This document shows, one piece after another, positions 55,633 through 63,182 of a DNA stretch of 64,000 nucleotides; the stretch's first letter is position 1, and each line of letters starts with the position of its first letter. Both the position numbers and the translations under genes were made by a program. The stretch lies in the NCBI GenBank assembly GCA_947491755.1, contig CANLKV010000001.1, forward strand, positions 62,001-126,000, read 5' to 3'. The DNA is from an uncultured Nonlabens sp. Lineage in GTDB: Bacteria > Bacteroidota > Bacteroidia > Flavobacteriales > Flavobacteriaceae. The notes beneath the pieces were generated by a model. It did not search any database. It saw only the letters and a list, made by a program, of their open reading frames with translations, and had not been told where the DNA came from.

Positions 55633-57081
55633 ATGAAAAGAATAAAAGCACTGCTAGCATCAGACCCATCTTTGCACGAGATTACTGTTAAGGGCTGGGT
55701 ACGTAGTTTTAGAAACGATCGTTTTATTGCTTTAAACGATGGATCTTGTCTAGCAAACTTGCAATGTGTTATAGAGCCAGAAGATTTTGATCGGGATTTA
55801 CTAGATCAGATTAATATCGCAGCAGCGGTGGCAGTTACAGGAACATTAGTAGAAAGTAGCGGTAGTGGGCAGCGTGTGGAATTACAGGCAAATAAGGTAC
55901 AAGTACTGGCCCCTGCAGATCCAGAGGATGTAAAAAAAACAGTGTTATCGCCTAAACGCCACAATCTAGAAACTTTGAGAGAGCAGGCGCATTTAAGAGT
56001 GCGTACCAATACCTTTGGCGCTGTGATGCGCGTGCGCGCAGCACTATCATTTGCGGTGCACCGTTATTTCCAGGAAAAAGGTTTTTATCAAGCACACACC
56101 CCTATTTTAACGGGTAGCGATGCCGAGGGTGCCGGAGAGATGTTCCGTGTGACGACGCTAGATCCTAAAAATACACCATTAACACCCGAAGGTGCGGTAG
56201 ATTATAAGGAAGACTTTTTTGGCAAAGAGTCAAACCTGACCGTTTCTGGACAGCTGGAGGCAGAAACTTATGCGATGGGACTGGGACAGGTATATACCTT
56301 TGGCCCTACTTTTAGAGCAGAGAATTCAAATACCTCGCGCCACCTAGCAGAATTCTGGATGATTGAGCCGGAAGTTGCTTTTAACGATCTTAATGATAAC
56401 ATGGATCTGGCAGAAGACTTTATCAAGGAAGTGATACAGTATGCTATGGATCATTGTGCCGCAGATATTGAGTTTCTTGAAAACCGTCTAGAACAGGAGG
56501 AAAAGTCTAAACCGGCAGCAGATCGCAGCCCAATGCCACTAAGAGAAAAGTTAGATTTTGTACTTAAAAATAACTTTAAACGGGTGTCCTACACGGAGGC
56601 TATTGATATCTTAAAAAATTCCAAGCCTAATAAGAAAAAGAAATTTCAATATCTAATTGATGAATGGGGTGCTGATTTACAATCAGAACATGAGCGCTTT
56701 CTTGTAGAAAAGCACTTTAAATGCCCGGTTATCTTATTTGATTATCCAGCAAAGATCAAAGCATTTTACATGCGATTGAACGATAAGGACGATGCGGGTC
56801 GCGAGACGGTACGGGCCATGGATATACTATTCCCTGGAATAGGCGAGATTGTAGGCGGTTCACAACGTGAGGAACGCTATGATGTTCTTAAACAAAAAAT
56901 GGAGACTATGGGAATTCCAGAGGAAGAGTTGTGGTGGTATCTGGAGATGCGCAAATTTGGCAGTGTTACTCACAGTGGTTTTGGACTGGGGTTTGAGCGA
57001 CTGGTACTATTTGTTACGGGTATGACAAACATTAGGGATGTGATTCCTTACCCACGTACTCCAGGAAACGCAGCTTTTTAA
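55633..57081 (+). CDS. asnS: Asparaginyl-tRNA synthetase
   Basis: A 482-aa class IIb synthetase. It has an N-terminal OB-fold (ITVKGWVRSFRNDRFIALND), motif 2 region (YTFGPTFRAENSNTSRHLAE) and motif 3 (GFGLGFERLVLFVTGM), with GSDAEGAGEMFRV. It charges tRNA-Asn. ATG 55633 is chosen because homologues begin with MKRIKALL-like sequence. A strong terminator follows. Confidence 0.96.
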   Translation: MKRIKALLASDPSLHEITVKGWVRSFRNDRFIALNDGSCLANLQCVIEPEDFDRDLLDQINIAAAVAVTGTLVESSGSGQRVELQANKVQVLAPADPEDVKKTVLSPKRHNLETLREQAHLRVRTNTFGAVMRVRAALSFAVHRYFQEKGFYQAHTPILTGSDAEGAGEMFRVTTLDPKNTPLTPEGAVDYKEDFFGKESNLTVSGQLEAETYAMGLGQVYTFGPTFRAENSNTSRHLAEFWMIEPEVAFNDLNDNMDLAEDFIKEVIQYAMDHCAADIEFLENRLEQEEKSKPAADRSPMPLREKLDFVLKNNFKRVSYTEAIDILKNSKPNKKKKFQYLIDEWGADLQSEHERFLVEKHFKCPVILFDYPAKIKAFYMRLNDKDDAGRETVRAMDILFPGIGEIVGGSQREERYDVLKQKMETMGIPEEELWWYLEMRKFGSVTHSGFGLGFERLVLFVTGMTNIRDVIPYPRTPGNAAF

Positions 57082-57104
57082 AAGTTTTCAAACAATAAAT
57101 TACC

Positions 57105-57142
57105 ACAGCCTGACATTTTAAAAGTGTCAGGCTGTTTTTTTA
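57105..57142 (+). terminator. Terminator of asnS
   Basis: ACAGCCTGACA and TGTCAGGCTGT form an 11-bp stem followed by a run of seven T. Confidence 0.9.
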
Positions 57143-57149
57143 TCGCGTT

Positions 57150-57232
57150 AGGGATTGAAGTGAAAATCCCGCAGTGGCACAGCCATGAAGGAATTGCAGC
57201 GTAAAGCCCGACCGCAGGGAACGCCCCATAAA
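57150..57232. repeat. GC-rich intergenic element, repeat-like
   Basis: The 271-bp gap before rpoN contains a GC-rich block with AAAGCCCGACCGCAGGGAAC, a form I associate with intergenic repeats in Flavobacteriia. Only one copy is in the window, so repeat status cannot be shown here. Confidence 0.35.
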
Positions 57233-57352
57233 GAAAACTACTTATAAAGAATACTCGTTAATTACGATCTAATACAGCCTGATCTGTATTTTATACTTTC
57301 CATGGCATTTATAAATGGGGGTTTTTCTATTTTTACTTATCACCTATAAACG

Positions 57353-58801
57353 ATGCTTAAACAGTCTTTAAATTTCAAGCTTTCGCAGAAGCTATCACCG
57401 CAGCAGATTCAATTGATGAAATTGATACAATTGCCCACGCAAGCTTTTGAACAACGCGTCAAGTCAGAGCTAGAAGAAAATCCTGCTCTAGATAATGGCA
57501 AGGAAGAAAGTGAGGACGATTATGATGAATTTTCTAATGAGAATGAATTTGATGATGCTCCAGAGCCTGACATTAATGTGGATGACTACTTAAGTGACGA
57601 TGAGATCCCAGACTACCGCACTCGTGCAAATAACTACAGTCCAGATGATGAAGAGACGAGCATTCCCTATGCCTCTGGAAAGTCATTTACACAGACTCTT
57701 AAAGATCAATTGAGTACCACACGATTGAGTGAGCAGGACCAGGGGATTGCAGAGTTCCTTGTGGGAAGTATCGATAACAGTGGATACATACGTCGCAGTC
57801 TGGAAGATATTGCAGACGATCTGGCGTTTACAATGAATATTTATACCGATGTAGAGCAGATCGAGAAGGTCCTTAAGATTGTTCATCAATTGGATCCAGC
57901 CGGTGTAGGCGCGCGAGATTTGCAAGAGTGCCTGGTCATCCAGCTATCGCGTAAAAAGAATACCCCATCTACTGAACTTGCTCTAAATATCGTTAGAGAT
58001 TCCTTTGACGCTTTTAGTAAAAAACACTACAAGAAGTTAATTGCAAAGTACCATATAAGTGAGGAACAACTGCGTGATGCTATTGAAGAAATAAGCCATT
58101 TAAATCCTAAGCCTGGAAGTTCTTATGCAGGTGGTTCTACCCGCATTGTAGAACAAGTGGTACCAGACTTTGCAATACGTATTAAAGAGGGAGAGTTAGA
58201 GCTTACTTTAAATGGGCGTAACACGCCAGAACTGCATGTGAGTCGCGACTATGCAAATATGCTGAAAGGGTACAAAGAGGCTAAGGAAAAGTCAAAATCG
58301 CAGAAAGATGCCGTCATGTTTATTAAACAAAAACTAGACGGTGCAAAATGGTTTATTGAGGCCATAAAGCAGCGACAGGAAACCTTGTTTATGACCATGT
58401 CCAGCATTATGAACTACCAGAGAGAGTATTTTTTAACTGGTGATGAGCGCAATTTGCGCCCCATGATTTTAAAGGATATTGCAGATGAGATACATATGGA
58501 TGTTTCTACTGTATCCCGTGTAGCAAATTCAAAATATGTCGACACACCATACGGCACAAAGTTGATTAAAGAATTCTTTTCTGAATCCATGACTAATACG
58601 GATGGTGAAGAGGTTTCTACTCGTGAAATTAAAAAGATTCTTGAAACGGTTATAGGGGAAGAAAGCAAGAAAAAACCACTTACTGATCAAAAACTAGCCG
58701 AGATTCTTAAAGAAAAGGGCTATCCTATTGCACGTAGAACTGTGGCAAAATATAGAGAACAGCTGGATATTCCTGTCGCTAGACTGCGCAAACAAATTTA
58801 A
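57353..58801 (+). CDS. rpoN: RNA polymerase sigma-54 factor
   Basis: A 482-aa sigma-54. Region I is LSQKLSPQQIQLMKLIQLP, followed by an acidic region II (residues 45-95), the core-binding domain (LDPAGVGARDLQECL), and the RpoN box ARRTVAKYRE near the C terminus. It directs transcription that depends on enhancer-binding proteins. It is followed by a membrane protein gene after 9 bp. Confidence 0.97.
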   Translation: MLKQSLNFKLSQKLSPQQIQLMKLIQLPTQAFEQRVKSELEENPALDNGKEESEDDYDEFSNENEFDDAPEPDINVDDYLSDDEIPDYRTRANNYSPDDEETSIPYASGKSFTQTLKDQLSTTRLSEQDQGIAEFLVGSIDNSGYIRRSLEDIADDLAFTMNIYTDVEQIEKVLKIVHQLDPAGVGARDLQECLVIQLSRKKNTPSTELALNIVRDSFDAFSKKHYKKLIAKYHISEEQLRDAIEEISHLNPKPGSSYAGGSTRIVEQVVPDFAIRIKEGELELTLNGRNTPELHVSRDYANMLKGYKEAKEKSKSQKDAVMFIKQKLDGAKWFIEAIKQRQETLFMTMSSIMNYQREYFLTGDERNLRPMILKDIADEIHMDVSTVSRVANSKYVDTPYGTKLIKEFFSESMTNTDGEEVSTREIKKILETVIGEESKKKPLTDQKLAEILKEKGYPIARRTVAKYREQLDIPVARLRKQI

Positions 58802-58810
58802 ATCAACTAC

Positions 58811-59413
58811 ATGGGGCATTTGTTGAAGGTGTGGAGTTATCTATCAAGTCCTTTATTTATTCCATTGTTAGTGTCTGTCTGGTTCTTGAGTTATGCAAGT
58901 GGCTTGTCGCATCCCCCTACCATTTTAAAGCTCTATCTCATAAGTATCTTTACCGTAGCGATTCCCCTATTTGTATATGGTTTATTAAAATTGCTCAAGC
59001 AGGCAAACAGCGTGCACCTTTCCACCACAAAAGAGCGTATTTTACCACTGCTTATATACGGCTTGTTGATTATCGCTATTCTTAAAACGGTGTTTAATGA
59101 TGGTAACTTTCAACCGCTCTACTATTTTTTTATAGGTATTTTAATTTCTACGATGGTGGCGCTTATTTTATCACTATTTCGTTTTAAAGTTAGTTTGCAT
59201 GTCATGGCGATGTCTGGTGCGCTAGCTTTTATTACCATCTTAAGCATGTATTTGGGGATCGATCTGGTGTACTTAATTTGTGGATTAAGTGTAGCCGTAG
59301 GCCTTACAGCTACCTCTAGGCTATACATGAAAGCACATCAACCTATAGAATTAGTATTTGGCTTTTTATTAGGCATATCCATACAAGTGATGACAGCTGC
59401 ATATTACGTTTAA
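58811..59413 (+). CDS. Integral membrane protein, PAP2-like
   Basis: A 200-aa protein with about six hydrophobic segments. SLHVMAMSGALAF, then SRLYMKAHQPIELVFGFLLG resemble motifs of the PAP2 phosphatase superfamily, with histidines in both. The family's first basic motif is not obvious, so activity is uncertain. It follows rpoN after 9 bp. Its stop overlaps the stop of the convergent barrel gene by 4 bp. Confidence 0.65.
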   Translation: MGHLLKVWSYLSSPLFIPLLVSVWFLSYASGLSHPPTILKLYLISIFTVAIPLFVYGLLKLLKQANSVHLSTTKERILPLLIYGLLIIAILKTVFNDGNFQPLYYFFIGILISTMVALILSLFRFKVSLHVMAMSGALAFITILSMYLGIDLVYLICGLSVAVGLTATSRLYMKAHQPIELVFGFLLGISIQVMTAAYYV

Positions 59414-60132
59414 AGAAAGTAGAACTCCACCCCAAATTTTATGGTCTGCAAGTCTACTTTGTTGCCATCTATGGTAGTCGCATTCTCATTAAAAAAGTCA
59501 TTGAGGCTGTAATTAACGAAGGCGTTAAAACTACCATTACCTATAGATAAGGTCGCATGGTAGCGCCAGCGATCCAACTCGGGAATGTCAGTTTGTTGTA
59601 TGGTAATAAAATCATCTCTAAAAATAGATTTAAAGTGGTACATGTAACCCACTTTAATACCAGAGTATACCCGCCAAAAGTTAAATGTCGTGGCTGTAGA
59701 AGTGCGCCACCGCAACTGTAAAGGTATCTCGATAAGGTTTGTATTGAACCGATTTCTTTTTGAGTTGTCTTGAATTTGCTGAATGATTTCAAACTCGGTT
59801 TTTTCGTTTACGGTCTCTCCTATTACAAGATTAGAATTATAGGTATTTGTTGAAATTCCTAGACCTAGGCCTATGGCAATATTGCGGCGTCTATTTATAG
59901 GCATATCACGGATAAAGCCCAGGTGTAGACCACCAGAAAATCCGTTTTGAGAGAACTGATCGGGATGGTTAGTCAAAAGGTTGAATGATAGCCCTAGATA
60001 AAATTGATCTTCTCGATATAAACTATCGACGATCTCTGGTATCGCATTTTTATCCCTTGGAAGATTTGCATCTTGCGCTTTCAATCCATTAAAGCACAGC
60101 AAGCAAGTTACTAGTATAAACACTCTTTGCAT
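59410..60132 (-). CDS. Outer-membrane beta-barrel protein (PorT-family type)
   Basis: A 240-aa protein with a signal peptide (MQRVFILVTCLLCFNGLKAQ) and about eight amphipathic strands (GGLHLGFIRDMPI, NIAIGLGLGISTN, FWRVYSGIKVGYMY), ending in the aromatic strand TIKFGVEFYFL. It matches the general small-barrel (PorT-like) family of Bacteroidota. It does not look like the T9SS protein SprT itself. It lies 87 bp after the exbD operon and is separated from it by a terminator. Confidence 0.75.
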   Translation of the reverse strand: MQRVFILVTCLLCFNGLKAQDANLPRDKNAIPEIVDSLYREDQFYLGLSFNLLTNHPDQFSQNGFSGGLHLGFIRDMPINRRRNIAIGLGLGISTNTYNSNLVIGETVNEKTEFEIIQQIQDNSKRNRFNTNLIEIPLQLRWRTSTATTFNFWRVYSGIKVGYMYHFKSIFRDDFITIQQTDIPELDRWRYHATLSIGNGSFNAFVNYSLNDFFNENATTIDGNKVDLQTIKFGVEFYFL

Positions 60133-60167
60133 AGGCTAAAGATAGGATATAGATCATGATCAAAACA

Positions 60168-60198
60168 AAAAACCATCCTGGCATCAGGATGGTTTTTA
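60168..60198 (-). terminator. Terminator of the ExbB/ExbD operon
   Basis: AAAACCATCCTG and CAGGATGGTTTT form a 12-bp stem with loop GCAT. On the minus strand the stem is followed by T6. Confidence 0.9.
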
Positions 60199-60219
60199 AA
60201 TTATAATTTACAACAAGAG

Positions 60220-60705
60220 TTATTTCTTGAGGTTGCGCATAGGATCACCTTTTTTGGCCGTGTAATTAATTTTAAGAGCCATAGCTTCTCTTAACTCTTG
60301 TTTTACATCAGACAACACACCTACTTTAGAGCCACTATCGACCTTTAGGGATACCATCATCTCATCTTGAATATCCTCTGGCATGTCATTGCGCTTTGTA
60401 TTTACGTACGTTTGGACTTCCTCTACGCTAGATATCTTGTCACCCAATTGAATTACATCAGTAACACCGAAGGTTTTTTGATATTGTGCACTAGGTTTTC
60501 CTATGTAAATGTAAACCAGCTTGTTTTTGCTTTCAAGTTTTTCAACCTGGTTCGCATTAGGCAATCTGTTTTCAATCTTTAACTCGTCCTCTCTCATCAC
60601 GGTTGCTACCATGAAAAAGAAAAGCAGCATGAAAACGATATCTGGTAGCGATGCTGTAGAGATCGCAGGCAAATCACCGCTTTTTTGTTTTTTAAACTTT
60701 GACAT
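60220..60705 (-). CDS. ExbD/TolR-family protein, second copy
   Basis: A 161-aa protein with one membrane segment (DIVFMLLFFFMVATVM) after LPAISTASLP, as in ExbD. The periplasmic part is short. It lies 3 bp after another exbD-type gene and acts with the ExbB-like protein to harness the proton gradient for outer-membrane transport. Confidence 0.88.
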   Translation of the reverse strand: MSKFKKQKSGDLPAISTASLPDIVFMLLFFFMVATVMREDELKIENRLPNANQVEKLESKNKLVYIYIGKPSAQYQKTFGVTDVIQLGDKISSVEEVQTYVNTKRNDMPEDIQDEMMVSLKVDSGSKVGVLSDVKQELREAMALKINYTAKKGDPMRNLKK

Positions 60706-60708
60706 AAT

Positions 60709-61332
60709 TTAAGATTGTTGTGGTTCAGCTTCTGAAAGCTTTAAAGGATACAAGTCTCTTATCAAATCAACTTGCTCTTGTAGCTTTTCATATTCAGGAG
60801 TTTCCTTTTCAGTCTCTGGCCATTCTTTATAGCGCAAGTACATATCTTCAAATGACTCGTTAAAGCGTTTCTGAGACTCTCGGTTACGCAAAATCGTATA
60901 GGCACGTACAAGCTCATTGTATACCGTTACATAAGTACTGTAAGTTGCTAGCCTGTCGTTGACAAGAGAGATTACTGCTTTATCTGGATTGTCAGAGCTT
61001 TCTGGGTCTCCCTCACCCTGACAATAAGAACATGCAGCAGGTCCTTCACCGCCACCATTATCAAGAAATTTTACTGCAGCTTCAGTAAGTTCACTGATAG
61101 CCATGTCTTCATTTTCTACTAGAAGACGGTTATCTTGATTCACCAGTACTTGAAAGATGTTCTTCTCCTTAATTTTAGGAGGTTGTACATCATCTGGCAC
61201 GGGTGGTGGCAATTTGCTCTGTATACCGCTATCTACCTCTATGGTTGTGGTAACCAGGAAAAATATAAGTAGAAGAAATGCGATATCTGCCATAGATCCA
61301 GCATTTACTTCAGGTGCAGATCTTTTAGCCAT
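60709..61332 (-). CDS. ExbD/TolR-family protein, long form
   Basis: A 207-aa protein with the ExbD membrane segment (SMADIAFLLLIFFLVTTTIE). Its periplasmic part is longer than normal, with a CSYC pair in CSYCQGEGD and helical C-terminal residues. The two cysteines could bond or bind a metal. It precedes the second exbD and follows a small membrane protein gene. Confidence 0.88.
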   Translation of the reverse strand: MAKRSAPEVNAGSMADIAFLLLIFFLVTTTIEVDSGIQSKLPPPVPDDVQPPKIKEKNIFQVLVNQDNRLLVENEDMAISELTEAAVKFLDNGGGEGPAACSYCQGEGDPESSDNPDKAVISLVNDRLATYSTYVTVYNELVRAYTILRNRESQKRFNESFEDMYLRYKEWPETEKETPEYEKLQEQVDLIRDLYPLKLSEAEPQQS

Positions 61333-61335
61333 AAT

Positions 61336-61812
61336 TTATTTTTTTACAAGTTTAGTAAGTCCAGTCCATACGATAGATCCTACTGCAAGGATACCTATAA
61401 TATAAAATGTCCATAGCGCCGCGCCTATCCATTGTGAATCTGCAGCGGTTAGTGCTTCTCCATCATCAAGCATTACTTGTTTACCTGTAAGTGGATCAAG
61501 AACACTATCATCAGCAAATACAAAATAAGCTAATAAGATGATAGCAAGCATTATGCCAACAGATACAGCAGCACTTTTAAGAGCTCCTGGTTTTGTAAAT
61601 AGGTTGATAATTACAAACACCAGAACGAGGCCTACTATAAGTGCCATAACGATATAGGCAATGTACATCATAGGCACCACGGTCATTGACTGTACTCCAT
61701 CTTCATCCATCTGGATAGGGTCATCACCTACGCTCAACGCGTAAATGAAGAACACCGCAGCGAGAAGACACAGCGCCAATGATAAATATTTAATTACTTT
61801 ATGTGCAATCAT
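61336..61812 (-). CDS. Small membrane protein in the ExbB/ExbD operon
   Basis: A 158-aa protein with four predicted membrane helices and no recognised motif. It starts MIAHKVIKYLSLALCLLAAV. It lies between the ExbB-like gene (24 bp upstream) and the long exbD (3 bp downstream) and is surely co-transcribed. It may belong to the motor complex. Family unknown. Confidence 0.7.
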   Translation of the reverse strand: MIAHKVIKYLSLALCLLAAVFFIYALSVGDDPIQMDEDGVQSMTVVPMMYIAYIVMALIVGLVLVFVIINLFTKPGALKSAAVSVGIMLAIILLAYFVFADDSVLDPLTGKQVMLDDGEALTAADSQWIGAALWTFYIIGILAVGSIVWTGLTKLVKK

Positions 61813-61835
61813 GATAAGTATTGATTAAAGGTTAA

Positions 61836-62618
61836 TTACAGCTTACCATTCTTGTAATCTACAAGAATATCGATAAGAGTAATAGAAGCATCTTCCATGT
61901 CGTTTACGATACTGTCAATTTTTGCTACGATATAGTTGTAGAAAATTTGAAGTATGATCGCAACGATAAGACCAAATACGGTTGTCAAAAGTGCTACCTT
62001 AATACCAGTTGCAACAAGAGCAGGCTCCATAGTACCAGCCTCAGCAATACTATCAAATGATTTAATCATCCCGATTACCGTACCCATGAAACCTAGCATA
62101 GGAGCAAGTGCGATAAATAAAGAAACCCATGATACGTTCTTCTCTAGTTGTCCCATTTGAACACCACCATAAGCTACTACAGCTTTTTCTGCTGCCTCAA
62201 CACTCTCGTCTGCTCTATCAAGACCTTGATAGTAGATAGAGGCTACAGGCCCCTTAGTGTTACGACAAATTTCTTTTGCAGCGTCAACACCACCACTTTT
62301 AAGAGCCTCTTCTACATCTGCAGCGAGCTTCTTAGAGTTTGTAGTAGAAAGGTTAAGGTAGATGATTCTTTCGATTGCAATAGCAAGACCTAGAATCAAA
62401 CATACAAGTACGATAGACATGAACAAAGGTCCACCTTCTATAAATCGTTTTTTAAGTTCTTGATGAAAACTTACTGTCTCTACAGTTTGTGGTTCATCTT
62501 GAGCAGCTACAAGTGCTGAAACCGCTGTGTTAGTAGTTGTTGTAGTTGCCGTTGCAGTAGTTGACATTCCTAGTATCATTACAACTGCCATGAACAAAAT
62601 TGAAAGTGATCGTTTCAT
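61836..62618 (-). CDS. ExbB/TolQ/MotA-family proton channel protein
   Basis: A 260-aa protein. Its N terminus has a signal-like helix ending TTATAT, then three helices typical of ExbB: GPLFMSIVLVCLILGLAIAI, WVSLFIALAPMLGFMGTVIG and TTVFGLIVAIILQIFYNY. It drives TonB or a related system with the ExbD partners. The extra N-terminal helix is common in Bacteroidota versions. Confidence 0.9.
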   Translation of the reverse strand: MKRSLSILFMAVVMILGMSTTATATTTTTNTAVSALVAAQDEPQTVETVSFHQELKKRFIEGGPLFMSIVLVCLILGLAIAIERIIYLNLSTTNSKKLAADVEEALKSGGVDAAKEICRNTKGPVASIYYQGLDRADESVEAAEKAVVAYGGVQMGQLEKNVSWVSLFIALAPMLGFMGTVIGMIKSFDSIAEAGTMEPALVATGIKVALLTTVFGLIVAIILQIFYNYIVAKIDSIVNDMEDASITLIDILVDYKNGKL

Positions 62619-63003
62619 TTGAAGATTTATTGATTATTTGATTTTTCTAATAAAGGGCTAAATATATAATTTATTGCGTTAAAAGAGAACTTGAAACAAT
62701 TTTCTATCGATTTTAACGCAATTTTTTTTCAGCGTCTGTGTCAAACAAACTACAACTAACATTTTAGATTTTTATAAATGCTTCGCATCTAGAAATTTAA
62801 ATTATTCCTGTAGCATATCACCTCAACGCTCGTTCTAGGCCCTTCTTTTGGCAACACGTCTAGAAGTAGATGTTATTAATGAATAAGTAGAATTACAAAA
62901 CGAGGGTTGTGCTGTAGTTCGCTTCCGCGAAAGCGTATATCTACCAAATCAAAACAAGTCAATTTAAAAATTAAGGAGTACAAAAGCTCATAAAGAACAA
63001 GCA
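62619..63003. other. Intergenic region between exbB and tRNA-Ser
   Basis: About 385 bp without a convincing gene on either strand. It should contain the exbB promoter (a weak TATATTTA on the minus strand) and holds one palindrome copy at 62920-62935. Nothing else was recognised. Confidence 0.5.
62920..62935 (+). repeat. 16-bp iterated palindrome, C-variant
   Basis: CGCTTCCGCGAAAGCG, preceded by GTT, in the gap between exbB and the tRNA gene. Confidence 0.8.
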
Positions 63004-63041
63004 TAAAAAAGCCTGATCTCTTTAAAACCAGAAATCAGGCT
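63004..63041 (-). terminator. Terminator of tRNA-Ser
   Basis: AGCCTGAT and ATCAGGCT pair across a 16-nt loop. On the minus strand a T6 run follows. Confidence 0.8.
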
Positions 63042-63044
63042 AGA

Positions 63045-63135
63045 TGGCAGTGAGGAAGGGATTCGAACCCTCGATACGCTTGTGACGTATACACACTTTC
63101 CAGGCGTGCGCCTTCGACCACTCGGCCACCTCACT
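63045..63135 (-). tRNA. tRNA-Ser (GGA anticodon)
   Basis: A 91-nt gene including an encoded CCA end. The acceptor arms AGTGAGG and CCTCACT pair, the D-arm begins with TGGCCGAG, the anticodon loop reads CTGGAAA (anticodon GGA), a long variable arm is present (GTATACGTC...AAGCGTATC), and the T-arm has GGTTCGAATCC. The long variable arm and anticodon give serine. Confidence 0.95.
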
Positions 63136-63182
63136 ATTTGTTTGCAAGATTACAACTTTAAGTCACTTACTGCAAATATCTT

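Noticed and set aside
57379..57394. A match resembling the palindrome in rpoN (GCTTTCGCAGAAGC)
   Set aside because: It lies in the conserved region I of sigma-54 (SQKLSPQQ), differs in the centre and is explained by coding sequence.
59410..60132. The small barrel protein as the T9SS component PorT/SprT
   Set aside because: The N-terminal pattern expected of SprT is missing; only the general barrel fold is supported.
5373..62935. The iterated palindrome as a ParB-binding parS site
   Set aside because: The usual parS core TGTTTCACGTGAAACA differs, and parS sites cluster near the origin instead of being spread evenly every few kilobases.
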